Origin: an uncultured Alistipes sp.
Lineage (GTDB): Bacteria; Bacteroidota; Bacteroidia; Bacteroidales; Rikenellaceae
Assembly (NCBI GenBank): GCA_937911745.1
Contig: CALDPX010000076.1
Location: 1 to 30,373, forward strand
DNA length: 30,373 bases
Direction: 5' to 3'
Shown: positions 1 to 7,234 of the stretch, piece after piece
Position numbering within the stretch: position 1 is the first letter of the stretch
Layout: every line of letters begins with the position of its first letter
The notes under the pieces: generated by a model
Database searches by the model: none
Seen by the model: only the letters and a program-made list of their open reading frames with translations
Told to the model about the DNA's origin: nothing
Translations under genes and position numbers: made by a program

Positions 1-2
1 AA

Positions 3-55
3 GCGATACGCAGTATCGCATAAAAATTTTTGGGCGACTTTTTATAAAAAGTCGC
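3..55. repeat. Two consecutive hairpins upstream of groEL
   Basis: Seen directly: a 7-bp stem (3-9 with 13-19, loop GCA) is followed by a perfect 22-nt palindrome at 34-55 (GCGAC, T-run, A-run, GTCGC) that ends 21 nt before the groEL ATG. In many bacteria groES lies just upstream of groEL, and this would be the groES-groEL gap, but groES itself is outside the window. The palindrome could be an RNA processing or stability hairpin, or a weak attenuator. It is not the CIRCE operator sequence. Confidence 0.6.
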
Positions 56-76
56 AAAATAAAAAACAAAAAAACA

Positions 77-1699
77 ATGGCAAAAGAGATTAAATATAAT
101 GTAGAGGCAAGGGAGATGCTCAAAGAGGGTGTTGATGCCCTTGCAAACGCTGTGAAGGTGACACTCGGTCCCAAAGGTCGCAACGTGATTATCGACAAAA
201 AGTTTGGTGCTCCCCACATCACCAAGGATGGTGTAAGCGTGGCAAAAGAGGTGGAGTTGGAGGATAACTTTGCCAATATGGGTGCACAGATTGTCAAAGA
301 GGTAGCAAGCAAAACCAATGACGATGCAGGCGATGGTACAACTACCGCTACCGTCTTGGCACAGGCTATCATTGGCGTAGGTATCAAGAATGTTACCGCA
401 GGTGCCAACCCTATGGACTTGAAGAGAGGTATTGACAAGGCTGTGGCTGCCGTTGTGGAGAACATCAAGAGCCAAAGCAAAGAGGTGGGCGACAACCTCG
501 ATAAGGTGGAGCAGGTGGCTACCATCTCCGCCAACAACGACAACAGCATCGGTAAACTCATCGCTGAGGCTGTGGGTAAAGTGAAGAAAGAGGGTGTCAT
601 CACCGTAGAGGAGGCTAAGGGTACCGAAACGCACGTTGAGGTTGTTGAGGGTATGCAGTTCGATAGGGGCTACACCTCAGCCTACTTCGTTACCGACACC
701 GAGAAGATGGAGGCTACCTTGGAGCGTCCTTACATCCTCCTCACCGACAAGAAAATCTCCACAATGAAGGAGATTGTGGGCATCTTGGAGCCCGTGGCAC
801 AGAATGGTCGCTCGCTCCTCATTGTTGCCGAGGATGTAGATGGTGAGGCTTTGAGTGCACTTGTTGTCAACAAGTTGCGCGGCACCATCAAGGTTGCTGC
901 TGTCAAAGCCCCAGGCTTTGGCGATAGGCGCAAAGACCTCTTGGAGGATATCGCAACCCTTACGGGCGGTACGGTAATCTCGGAGGATAAGGGTTTGCGC
1001 TTGGACGCTGCAACCGTAGAGATGCTCGGCTCGGCAGATAAGGTTACCATCACCAAGGACAACACCACCATTGTGGACGGTGCCGGTAACTCGGAGGCTA
1101 TCGCTGCCCGCGTGGCACAGATTCGCCGCCAGATGGAGAATACCACCAGCGACTACGATAGGGAGAAACTCCAAGAGAGGCTCGCCAAACTCGCAGGTGG
1201 TGTGGCAGTACTCTTTGTGGGTGCCGCAACCGAGGTAGAGATGAAGGAGAAGAAAGACCGCGTACAGGATGCACTTGCTGCTACCCGTGCAGCCATCGAG
1301 GAGGGTATCATCCCCGGTGGTGGCGTGGCATACATTCGCGCTTCGGAGGCTCTTGCCAACCTTAGGGGCGATAATGATGACGAGACAACCGGTATTGCCA
1401 TTGTGCGCCGTGCTATCGAGGAGCCCCTCAGGCAAATCGTTGCCAATGCCGGTGGCGAGGGCTCTGTGGTTGTCAACAAGGTCAAAGAGGGCAAGGGTGC
1501 CTATGGCTACAACGCCCGTGCCGACCGCTACGAGGATATGTTCGAGGGCGGTATCATCGATCCCACCAAGGTGGCTCGTGTAGCACTCGAAAATGCTGCA
1601 TCTATCGCCTCTATGTTCCTCACCACCGAGTGTGTGCTCGCCGAGAAGAAGGAGGAGAGTCCTGCACCTGCTATGCCAGCCGGTGGTATGGGCTACTAA
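77..1699 (+). CDS. groEL: Chaperonin GroEL (Hsp60, 60 kDa subunit)
   Basis: ATP-driven cytosolic chaperonin that folds proteins in a double-ring chamber capped by GroES. The 540-residue length is normal for the family. The ATP-site motif DGTTT is at residues 86-90, the early GPKGRNV motif is at 31-37, the PGGG signature is near residue 410, and the protein ends in the usual flexible Gly/Met tail (GGMGY). The ATG at 77 follows an A-rich leader with no Shine-Dalgarno sequence, as is common for strongly expressed Bacteroidetes genes. groES is not in the window but probably lies immediately upstream. The gene is intact and the identification is certain. Confidence 0.99.
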   Translation: MAKEIKYNVEAREMLKEGVDALANAVKVTLGPKGRNVIIDKKFGAPHITKDGVSVAKEVELEDNFANMGAQIVKEVASKTNDDAGDGTTTATVLAQAIIGVGIKNVTAGANPMDLKRGIDKAVAAVVENIKSQSKEVGDNLDKVEQVATISANNDNSIGKLIAEAVGKVKKEGVITVEEAKGTETHVEVVEGMQFDRGYTSAYFVTDTEKMEATLERPYILLTDKKISTMKEIVGILEPVAQNGRSLLIVAEDVDGEALSALVVNKLRGTIKVAAVKAPGFGDRRKDLLEDIATLTGGTVISEDKGLRLDAATVEMLGSADKVTITKDNTTIVDGAGNSEAIAARVAQIRRQMENTTSDYDREKLQERLAKLAGGVAVLFVGAATEVEMKEKKDRVQDALAATRAAIEEGIIPGGGVAYIRASEALANLRGDNDDETTGIAIVRRAIEEPLRQIVANAGGEGSVVVNKVKEGKGAYGYNARADRYEDMFEGGIIDPTKVARVALENAASIASMFLTTECVLAEKKEESPAPAMPAGGMGY

Positions 1700-1822
1700 A
1701 AAACGCATATAACGAGCATCTGCGGCGTTATACTTCGATAAGCGGAGTTCCTCATTTGCGAGAGCAAACTGCGGACTCCGCTTTCTCGTATGCCTTGCAT
1801 CTATCTCGTTATCTGCATTTTT
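1697..1822 (+). repeat. Structured intergenic element, copy A (downstream of groEL)
   Basis: A long imperfect inverted repeat starts at the groEL stop codon and ends in a T-run. The core is: outer stem 1740-1748 with 1775-1783 (9 bp, perfect); left internal strand TCCTCA 1749-1754; inner stem 1755-1759 with 1764-1768 (TTTGC/GCAAA); loop 1760-1763; right internal strand CTGCGG 1769-1774. The distal arms also pair roughly (for example ATAACGAG at 1709-1716 with CTCGTTAT further on). It shares its internal-loop strands and geometry with elements at 3337-3461, 8331-8448 and 30200-30352. The function is unknown; a terminator or 3'UTR structure is plausible. Confidence 0.75.
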
Positions 1823-1824
1823 TA

Positions 1825-1879
1825 GGTCTAACGTCTAACGTATAACGTCAATAGTCCTAAGGCTTCTAAGGCTTGTAGG
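1825..1879. repeat. Heptamer (GTCTAAC) tract with shared 3' word
   Basis: Degenerate GTCTAAC repeats are followed by the 19-nt word GTCAATAGTCCTAAGGCTT at 1847-1865, which recurs exactly at 3505-3523. Downstream are further short AAGGCTT-like and TTTTCAA-like words up to the oxyR promoter. This is low-complexity intergenic sequence of a kind found in several Bacteroidetes genomes; no coding potential is seen. Confidence 0.75.
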
Positions 1880-1950
1880 AGTTTAAGAACTTTAACGACC
1901 TTAATGTCCTTATTATCAACCCTCAATTTTCAACTTTCAATTTTTATTTA

Positions 1951-1958
1951 TAATTTTG
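1951..1958 (+). promoter_or_regulatory. Predicted -7 box of the oxyR promoter
   Basis: TAATTTTG matches the Bacteroidetes -7 consensus TAnnTTTG and lies 16 nt before the oxyR ATG, which implies a very short leader. No clear TTTG -33 box is seen at 19-21 nt upstream. Confidence 0.5.
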
Positions 1959-1974
1959 CAAAAAATTATAAGAT

Positions 1975-2886
1975 ATGACTATAATCCAGCTTGAATATCT
2001 CTTGGCGGTGGCTAACTGCGGGAGTTTTTCGAAGGCGAGTGAGATATGTTTCGTAACGCAGCCCTCGCTCAGTATGCAAATCAAAAACCTCGAAGACGAA
2101 CTTGGCGAGATACTCCTCGACCGCTCCAAAAAGCCCGTTGTGCCCACGCAGGTGGGGGCTCTGGTAATTGAGAAAGCCAAAGAGGCACTGCTGGCGTACA
2201 ACAACGTGAAGGAGTGTGTGGCAGAACTCAAAGGCAGTGTGGCAGGTAAATTGAGGCTCGGTGTCATTCCGACCATTGCACCCTATCTGTTGCCTCGTTT
2301 TGTACATACCTTTGGCGAGCGTTACCCGGGTGTGGAGTTGGAGATTAGAGAGATGATAACGCCCGAGATTATCCGCGCAATGGATAGCGACGAGTTGGAT
2401 GCTGCGCTGTTGGCGGGCGGCACTTGTCCCGACCGCATCACCGAGCAGGAACTCTTCGACGACCGTTTCTACGCCTACGTATCGCCCGAAAACCCCCTGT
2501 CGGCACGCACCAACTTGCGCATAGAGGATATTTATGGTAAGGACCTCATACTGCTCTCCGAAGGGCATTGTCTAAGGGACCAAGTCATCGAACTATGTGG
2601 CTCGAACCGACTTAGTGAGTTGCCATACACCTTCCAGAGTGGCTCGCTCGAAACCATTATGAGAATTGTGGACACGACCTCTATGTTGACCATTATCCCC
2701 GAGATGGCTCTGCCCTACATCCCCGAGGCTCTCAAAGGGCGTGTGAAGACTCTCGCAAAGGGTGCGGCTTCGCGCAAAGTGGTGATGGGTGTGCGCCGTA
2801 CATACGCCAAAGAGACTATCGTTGCAGCACTTCGAGAGGTAATAGTGGAGTGTTATAAGAAAAAAAGCACCCCAAAAGGTGTGTAA
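1975..2886 (+). CDS. oxyR: OxyR-type hydrogen-peroxide-responsive LysR regulator
   Basis: LysR-family transcription factor of 303 residues. It has an N-terminal winged helix-turn-helix (residues 1-60, QLEYLLAVANCGSFSKA then TQPSLSMQI) and a C-terminal periplasmic-binding-protein-like sensor domain (about 90-295). The OxyR-specific peroxide switch is present: GHCLRDQ places Cys199, and the second cysteine is Cys208, the same numbers as in E. coli OxyR. Known role of the family: a Cys199-Cys208 disulfide forms on peroxide exposure and activates catalase, peroxiredoxin and Dps genes. No such target lies next to it here, and the preceding gene is groEL. The gene has its own predicted promoter. 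Confidence 0.93.
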   Translation: MTIIQLEYLLAVANCGSFSKASEICFVTQPSLSMQIKNLEDELGEILLDRSKKPVVPTQVGALVIEKAKEALLAYNNVKECVAELKGSVAGKLRLGVIPTIAPYLLPRFVHTFGERYPGVELEIREMITPEIIRAMDSDELDAALLAGGTCPDRITEQELFDDRFYAYVSPENPLSARTNLRIEDIYGKDLILLSEGHCLRDQVIELCGSNRLSELPYTFQSGSLETIMRIVDTTSMLTIIPEMALPYIPEALKGRVKTLAKGAASRKVVMGVRRTYAKETIVAALREVIVECYKKKSTPKGV

Positions 2887-2902
2887 TTCGGAGCGAAAGT
2901 AC

Positions 2903-2910
2903 TACATTTG
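2903..2910 (+). promoter_or_regulatory. Predicted -7 box of the rsfS promoter
   Basis: TACATTTG matches TAnnTTTG in the 64-nt oxyR-rsfS gap, 40 nt before the rsfS ATG. It suggests rsfS is transcribed separately from oxyR. Confidence 0.5.
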
Positions 2911-2950
2911 TAGTTCTGTTAGAAATAAATAGTAAAGGAAACAAAAAAAT

Positions 2951-3304
2951 ATGACACAGAAACTTATTGACAATATAGTTGAGGCTATTCAGGACAAAAA
3001 GGGGCACAATATCGTGTCGCTCGATTTGAGCGCATTGGAAGGTACGATTTGTGATGCCTTTGTGGTGTGCAATGCCGACTCCACCACACAGGTTGATGCC
3101 ATTGCCGATGGCATTGTGGAGGCTTTGGAGGAGAAACTTGGCGAGAAACCTCGCCGTGTGGAGGGTAAGACCAACGCGGCGTGGATTGCGGTGGACTATG
3201 TGGATGTTATGGTTCACATCTTCCTCACTCCCCTGAGAGATTACTATCGTTTGGAGCAACTTTGGGCTGATGCACCTGCTACTCGTTACGAGTCAGAGGA
3301 GTAG
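2951..3304 (+). CDS. rsfS: Ribosomal silencing factor RsfS (Iojap/DUF143 family)
   Basis: Binds ribosomal protein L14 on the large subunit and blocks subunit joining, lowering translation in slow growth. The 117-residue length fits the family. Conserved segments are DAFVVCNADS (about 35-44), the WIAVDYVDVMVHIF stretch (78-91) and YRLEQLW (99-105), which together define the DUF143 fold. The gene lies upstream of ftsH, an order common in Bacteroidales. The 342-nt gap to ftsH contains a structured element and heptamer repeats, so co-transcription is not assured. Confidence 0.95.
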   Translation: MTQKLIDNIVEAIQDKKGHNIVSLDLSALEGTICDAFVVCNADSTTQVDAIADGIVEALEEKLGEKPRRVEGKTNAAWIAVDYVDVMVHIFLTPLRDYYRLEQLWADAPATRYESEE

Positions 3305-3461
3305 TGCGGCTGATTTCTGTGGGCGATTTCTGTGGGCGAGTGTGCCTTGTGGGTGCTTTTTGCACCGAGCATCACATCGCAAGTTCCTCATTTACGCTCG
3401 GTAAACTGCGGACTTGCTCGTTTGCTCGGCACAAAAATCCCTCCACAAAACCCACTCGCAG
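3305..3461 (+). repeat. Structured intergenic element, copy B (downstream of rsfS)
   Basis: This fills much of the 342-nt rsfS-ftsH gap. Core: outer stem 3379-3384 with 3412-3417 (GCAAGT/ACTTGC), left strand TCCTCA 3385-3390, inner stem 3391-3395 with 3401-3405 (TTTAC/GTAAA), loop 3396-3400, right strand CTGCGG 3406-3411. The outer arms pair imperfectly out to GCGAGTG near 3337 and CACTCGC near 3455. The 5' part (3306-3353) holds two sequence blocks that recur in swapped order at 30212-30259. No ORF is convincing in this gap. Confidence 0.75.
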
Positions 3462-3469
3462 AGTATAGG

Positions 3470-3507
3470 GTCTAACGTCTAACGTCTAACGTCTAACGTC
3501 TAACGTC
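3470..3507. repeat. Perfect GTCTAAC heptamer array (5 copies)
   Basis: Five exact head-to-tail copies of GTCTAAC (3470-3504) are followed by GTC and the shared word that runs to 3523. Downstream, 3524-3580 holds degenerate CTTATAGGGCTTATGGGAG-type and CATTTTCCATTTTC-type repeats. The period of 7 is not a multiple of 3, which argues against coding use. Copy number could vary by slippage. Confidence 0.85.
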
Positions 3508-3646
3508 AATAGTCCTAAGGCTTATAGGGCTTATGGGAGATTAAGAACCTAAATAATTTTCCATTTTCCATTTTCAATTCGTGGGTACTAAACCCCAACA
3601 TTTTACGTTACTGATTAAGTAAAACAACAAAATACAAATAGATTAG

Positions 3647-5599
3647 ATGGATAACAACAACACAAACAATATGGGTGGTGGTAATAACAACCCCAAAAAC
3701 AATATGCCACCTCGCAACCCTATGCAGCCAAGGCGTAGGCGCGGACCTCTTTCGTTCTTCTATGGCTTTTGGGTGCTGATGCTTGCGGCACTCTTCCTGA
3801 TGCCCCTCTTTGATGGCAGCGGCACTCCTCGCAAGATTGAGTGGAACGCTTTGCAGAATATGATTGTGGAGGGCGATGTGCAGAAAATAGAGGTCGTAAA
3901 CGACAAGACTGCACGTATCTACCTCAAAACAGAGGCGGTGGAGGAGTATCGCAAGATGCCGACCTACAAGTCGCTGCCCGACACCAAATATCAATTTACC
4001 TACAACATTGGTAATCCCGAGATTTTCCGCACCGACTTGGAAAAAATTGCCGAGCGTTACGGAGTGGAGGTGCCCGTGCCTGCGTGGGAGTATCCTTCGA
4101 ACATTTGGCGCGAACTTGCTGGGTGGTTGCCTATGATATTTTTTGCGGTGCTGATGATTATGATGTTCCGCTCGATGGGACGTGGTGCTGCGGCTCAGAA
4201 TGGAGTTATGAACGTGGGTAAGTCGCGTGCGCAGGTCTACGATAAGGACAATGCCAACAAGATAACCTTCAAGGATGTTGCAGGTTTGGAGGAGGCAAAG
4301 GTCGAGATTATGGAGATTGTCGATTTCCTCCGCAAACCCGAAAAATACCGCGAACTCGGCGGTAAAATCCCTAAGGGCGCACTGCTTGTAGGTCCTCCGG
4401 GAACGGGTAAAACGCTGTTGGCTAAGGCTGTGGCAGGCGAGGCTAACGTGCCCTTCTTCTCCATTAGCGGTAGTGACTTTGTGGAGATGTTTGTGGGCGT
4501 GGGTGCTTCGCGTGTGAGGGACTTGTTTGCTCAGGCTAAGGAGAAAGCCCCCTGTATTGTCTTCATTGATGAGATTGACGCCATAGGTCGTGCAAGGGGT
4601 AAGAACGCAGGCTTCTCGGGTAATGACGAGAGGGAGAATACTCTCAACCAACTACTTACGGAGATGGATGGCTTTGGTACCAATTCGGGCGTTATTGTGC
4701 TGGCAGCCACCAACCGTGTAGACATCTTGGATAAGGCACTCTTGCGTGCGGGTAGGTTCGATAGGCAGATTGATGTAGGTTTGCCCGAGCTGAAAGAGCG
4801 TGAGGCTATCTTCGGTGTGCATATGAGGAAACTCAAACTTGCCGATGATGTAAACGTGGAGTTCTTGGCAAAGCAAACCCCGGGTTTTTCGGGTGCCGAC
4901 ATTGCCAACGTATGTAACGAGGCGGCACTCATTGCTGCTCGTGGCGATAAGAAGGCTATCGACAAGGAGGACTTCCTCGCGGCAGTGGATAGGATTATTG
5001 GCGGTTTGGAGAAGAAGAGCAAAATCATCACCCCTGCCGAGAAGCGCAAAATTGCCTTCCACGAGGCGGGACACGCAACCGTTAGTTGGCTCTTGGAGCA
5101 CGCTAACCCACTTGTGAAGGTTACAATCATACCTCGTGGTAGGGCTCTCGGTGCGGCTTGGTATCTGCCCGAGGAGCGACAACTTACCACCACCGAGCAG
5201 ATGATGCACGAAATGGCATCGCTCTTGGCAGGTAGGGCTTCGGAGCAACTCACCTTTGGCGAGATATCCACAGGAGCACTCAACGATCTGGAAAGGGCTA
5301 CGAAGATGTCCTACGCAATGGTCAGCTACTACGGTATGAGCGACAAGGTGGGCAACCGCTCCTACTACGACTCTACGGGTCAGAGCGACTACTCGTTTGC
5401 GAAACCTTATAGCGAGGAGACCTCGGTACTGATTGACAAGGAGGCTAAGGGATTGATTGATAAGGCGTTTAAGATGGCTACCGACATCCTTGCGGAGAAC
5501 AAAGCGGGACTTACCGAACTTGCCGAGTTGCTTTTGGAGCGCGAGGTGGTCTTTGCAGAGGATGTGGAGCGTATCTTTGGTGCAAAAAGAAAGAGTTAG
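3647..5599 (+). CDS. ftsH: ATP-dependent zinc metalloprotease FtsH
   Basis: Inner-membrane AAA+ protease that extracts and degrades membrane and regulatory proteins as a hexamer. The 650 residues comprise an Asn/Pro-rich N-terminus (1-30), a first membrane span (about 36-55), a periplasmic domain (60-150), a second span (about 156-175), the AAA domain and the M41 protease domain. Motifs: Walker A GPPGTGKT 249-256, Walker B IVFIDE 304-309, arginine-finger region RAGRFDR 367-373 (usually RPGRFDR), zinc site HEAGH 472-476, and the third zinc ligand, probably Asp547 in GALNDLE. The last codons overlap a strong hairpin terminator. No clear TAnnTTTG box is seen just upstream. The gene is intact. 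Confidence 0.98.
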   Translation: MDNNNTNNMGGGNNNPKNNMPPRNPMQPRRRRGPLSFFYGFWVLMLAALFLMPLFDGSGTPRKIEWNALQNMIVEGDVQKIEVVNDKTARIYLKTEAVEEYRKMPTYKSLPDTKYQFTYNIGNPEIFRTDLEKIAERYGVEVPVPAWEYPSNIWRELAGWLPMIFFAVLMIMMFRSMGRGAAAQNGVMNVGKSRAQVYDKDNANKITFKDVAGLEEAKVEIMEIVDFLRKPEKYRELGGKIPKGALLVGPPGTGKTLLAKAVAGEANVPFFSISGSDFVEMFVGVGASRVRDLFAQAKEKAPCIVFIDEIDAIGRARGKNAGFSGNDERENTLNQLLTEMDGFGTNSGVIVLAATNRVDILDKALLRAGRFDRQIDVGLPELKEREAIFGVHMRKLKLADDVNVEFLAKQTPGFSGADIANVCNEAALIAARGDKKAIDKEDFLAAVDRIIGGLEKKSKIITPAEKRKIAFHEAGHATVSWLLEHANPLVKVTIIPRGRALGAAWYLPEERQLTTTEQMMHEMASLLAGRASEQLTFGEISTGALNDLERATKMSYAMVSYYGMSDKVGNRSYYDSTGQSDYSFAKPYSEETSVLIDKEAKGLIDKAFKMATDILAENKAGLTELAELLLEREVVFAEDVERIFGAKRKS

Positions 5600-5615
5600 C
5601 AACTCTTTCTTTTTG
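5583..5615 (+). terminator. Intrinsic terminator overlapping the ftsH stop codon
   Basis: A perfect stem pairs 5583-5597 with 5601-5615 around a 3-nt loop (AGC). The 3' arm ends in TTTTTG. The TAG stop (5597-5599) sits at the loop, so the last ftsH codons form the 5' arm. Ribosomes reaching the stop would cover the stem. Confidence 0.75.
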
Positions 5616-5617
5616 TG

Positions 5618-5706
5618 GTCTAACGTCCAAAGTCTAACGTCTAACGCCTTGGACATTTTTATATTTGATTAGAAAAAAGACGTTTGACGTTTGTCGTTAG
5701 ACGTTC
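5618..5706. repeat. Inverted heptamer arrays around the cdsA promoter
   Basis: Forward GTCTAACGTC-type repeats (5618-5646) face reverse-complement GACGTTTGACG/GTTAGACG-type repeats (5679-5706). Together they can pair as a large imperfect hairpin whose loop contains the predicted cdsA -7 box (5660-5667). The reverse array would lie in the 5' leader of cdsA. Confidence 0.65.
5660..5667 (+). promoter_or_regulatory. Predicted -7 box of the cdsA-psd promoter
   Basis: TATATTTG is a full match to TAnnTTTG, 54 nt before the cdsA ATG and downstream of the ftsH terminator. It supports a separate transcript for cdsA-psd-perM. No convincing -33 box is seen. Confidence 0.55.
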
Positions 5707-5721
5707 TACAAAATAATTTTT

Positions 5722-6534
5722 ATGAGCTTAAAAGGTAAAAATCTCGGACTGAGAACTGTGGCAGGTGCTGCTCTGGGCGTTATTGTTGTGGGTGCGGCAT
5801 TGTGGTCGCCTTGGGCTTTGGCTGTGGTGGCGGCAGTGGTTGTGGTGCTCGGACAAGACGAACTCTTCCGTATGGCAGCCTCGCGTGGCGAGGTGCGGCC
5901 TATGGGTACCTTGGCGATGTGTCTTGGTGTGCCTCTGGTGGCAGAGTGCGTCTTGGAGCCATCGCCTGTGGTGTTGCTCACAATTTTGTTCTTTGTGCCG
6001 CTGCTCTTTGTGGCAGAACTCGCAAGGGGCAAACAGCGACCTTTGGAAAATATCGCCATCACGCTCTTCGGACTGCTCTATACGGCTGTGCCTATGGCTA
6101 TGATGATGCTCGTGGGCTTCGTGGAGGGCGAATGGGAGCCTGCAAGGGTGCTGGCTATTATATTTATGGTGTGGGTTAACGACATCTTCGCCTACCTTGT
6201 TGGCTGCTCTATCGGCAAACATAAGATGTGCCCCACAATCTCGCCCAAAAAGTCGTGGGAAGGCTTCTTTGGTGGCTTGATTTTCGCCGTGGGCTTCGCT
6301 ATGGCTGCGGGCTATATGATGGAGGGTAACATCTACGCTTGGGGTGGTCTGGGCCTGGTGGTTGCTCTGGCAGGCGTGGCAGGCGACTTGGTGGAGTCGA
6401 TGATAAAAAGAGAGTATGACGTGAAGGACTCGGGGAACCTTATCCCCGGTCACGGAGGCATCCTTGATAGGTTCGATGCGCTGCTTGTGGCTATGCCCTT
6501 TGCGTATGTTTATATGATAATTTTTGGCTTATGA
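5722..6534 (+). CDS. cdsA: Phosphatidate cytidylyltransferase CdsA
   Basis: Integral inner-membrane enzyme that makes CDP-diacylglycerol from phosphatidic acid and CTP, the branch point for phosphatidylethanolamine and anionic phospholipids. The 270 residues are mostly hydrophobic with several membrane spans. The CdsA signature is complete near the C-terminus: SMIKR (226-230), KDSG, then PGHGGILDRFD (242-252). SPKKSWEG (174-181) is another family motif. The stop codon overlaps the psd start by 4 nt (ATGA), so translation of the two genes is probably coupled. The start follows the inverted heptamer repeats directly. Confidence 0.96.
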   Translation: MSLKGKNLGLRTVAGAALGVIVVGAALWSPWALAVVAAVVVVLGQDELFRMAASRGEVRPMGTLAMCLGVPLVAECVLEPSPVVLLTILFFVPLLFVAELARGKQRPLENIAITLFGLLYTAVPMAMMMLVGFVEGEWEPARVLAIIFMVWVNDIFAYLVGCSIGKHKMCPTISPKKSWEGFFGGLIFAVGFAMAAGYMMEGNIYAWGGLGLVVALAGVAGDLVESMIKREYDVKDSGNLIPGHGGILDRFDALLVAMPFAYVYMIIFGL

Positions 6535-7202
6535 GAATAAACCCCGAAGGGAGAGAGGGCATTAGGATTAATACCTTCATCTTTGCTATCATCATTGCCG
6601 TAGTTACCGCTACGGCTTTGGTCTATGATTGGGCGTGGTGGGTGCTCGCACTCGTTGACGCCTTTTTGCTTTGGCGCATCATCTTTGTCATCCGTTTCTT
6701 CCGTGACCCTGTGCGCCCTCTGGTGCAGGAGGAGGGTGTGGTTTTCGCGCCTGCCGATGGTAAGGTTGTGGTTGTTGAGGAGGTCGATGCTCCCAAAGGT
6801 ATGGAGTGTGAGAGATGTCTGCAACTCTCGGTCTATATGACCTTCTACAATGTGCACGTCAATTGGCACCCCATAGGGGGCGAGGTTGTCTATAAGGACC
6901 ACTTCGAGGGTGACTTCCTGCTGGCGTGGCACCCCAAGAGTTCCTCGCTCAACGAACACACTACGGTTGCGGTACGCACCCAGGGTGGCACAGTGGTGGT
7001 ATGGCGACAGATTTCGGGCTGGATTGCTCGAAGGATTGTCTGCTACCCCGAGGTGGGCGATAGGGTAGAGCAGAACACCAAGTCGGGCTGCATAAAGTTT
7101 GGTTCGAGGGTGGATGTCTTTCTGCCTTTGGATGCCGAACTCTTTGTGAGGGTGGGCGATAAGGTTGTCGGCTCACAAACCCGCTTGGCACGACTCAAAT
7201 AA
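6531..7202 (+). CDS. psd: Phosphatidylserine decarboxylase (pyruvoyl-dependent)
   Basis: Converts phosphatidylserine to phosphatidylethanolamine at the inner membrane. At 223 residues it is the short, archaeal/Bacteroidetes-type Psd. A hydrophobic N-terminal hairpin (about 14-56) anchors it. APADGKV (73-79) and the NVHVN region (His109) carry the expected catalytic Asp and His. KFGSRVD places the self-cleavage site between Gly191 and Ser192, and Ser192 would become the pyruvoyl group. The ATG overlaps the cdsA stop. The substrate-making gene pssA is not in the window. Confidence 0.96.
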   Translation: MRINPEGREGIRINTFIFAIIIAVVTATALVYDWAWWVLALVDAFLLWRIIFVIRFFRDPVRPLVQEEGVVFAPADGKVVVVEEVDAPKGMECERCLQLSVYMTFYNVHVNWHPIGGEVVYKDHFEGDFLLAWHPKSSSLNEHTTVAVRTQGGTVVVWRQISGWIARRIVCYPEVGDRVEQNTKSGCIKFGSRVDVFLPLDAELFVRVGDKVVGSQTRLARLK

Positions 7203-7234
7203 GCATAAAGAAGAAACAATACAACGATTTACGG

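Noticed and set aside
34..55. CIRCE heat-shock operator upstream of groEL
   Set aside because: CIRCE is TTAGCACTC-N9-GAGTGCTAA. The palindrome here has a different sequence and no spacer of that kind.
677..1708. 343-codon open frame antisense to groEL
   Set aside because: A shadow of the biased codon use of groEL; the product has no recognisable domain and the sense gene is certain.
1740..1783. Integron attC site
   Set aside because: The hairpin has an internal loop as attC sites do, but lacks the GTTRRRY/RYYYAAC core sites, and no integrase or cassette array is present.
3470..3507. CRISPR or origin iterons
   Set aside because: The units are 7 bp and contiguous with no spacers; no replication gene or DnaA boxes are nearby.
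4652..5656. 334-codon open frame antisense to ftsH
   Set aside because: It fully overlaps conserved ftsH coding sequence, and its product shows no domain.
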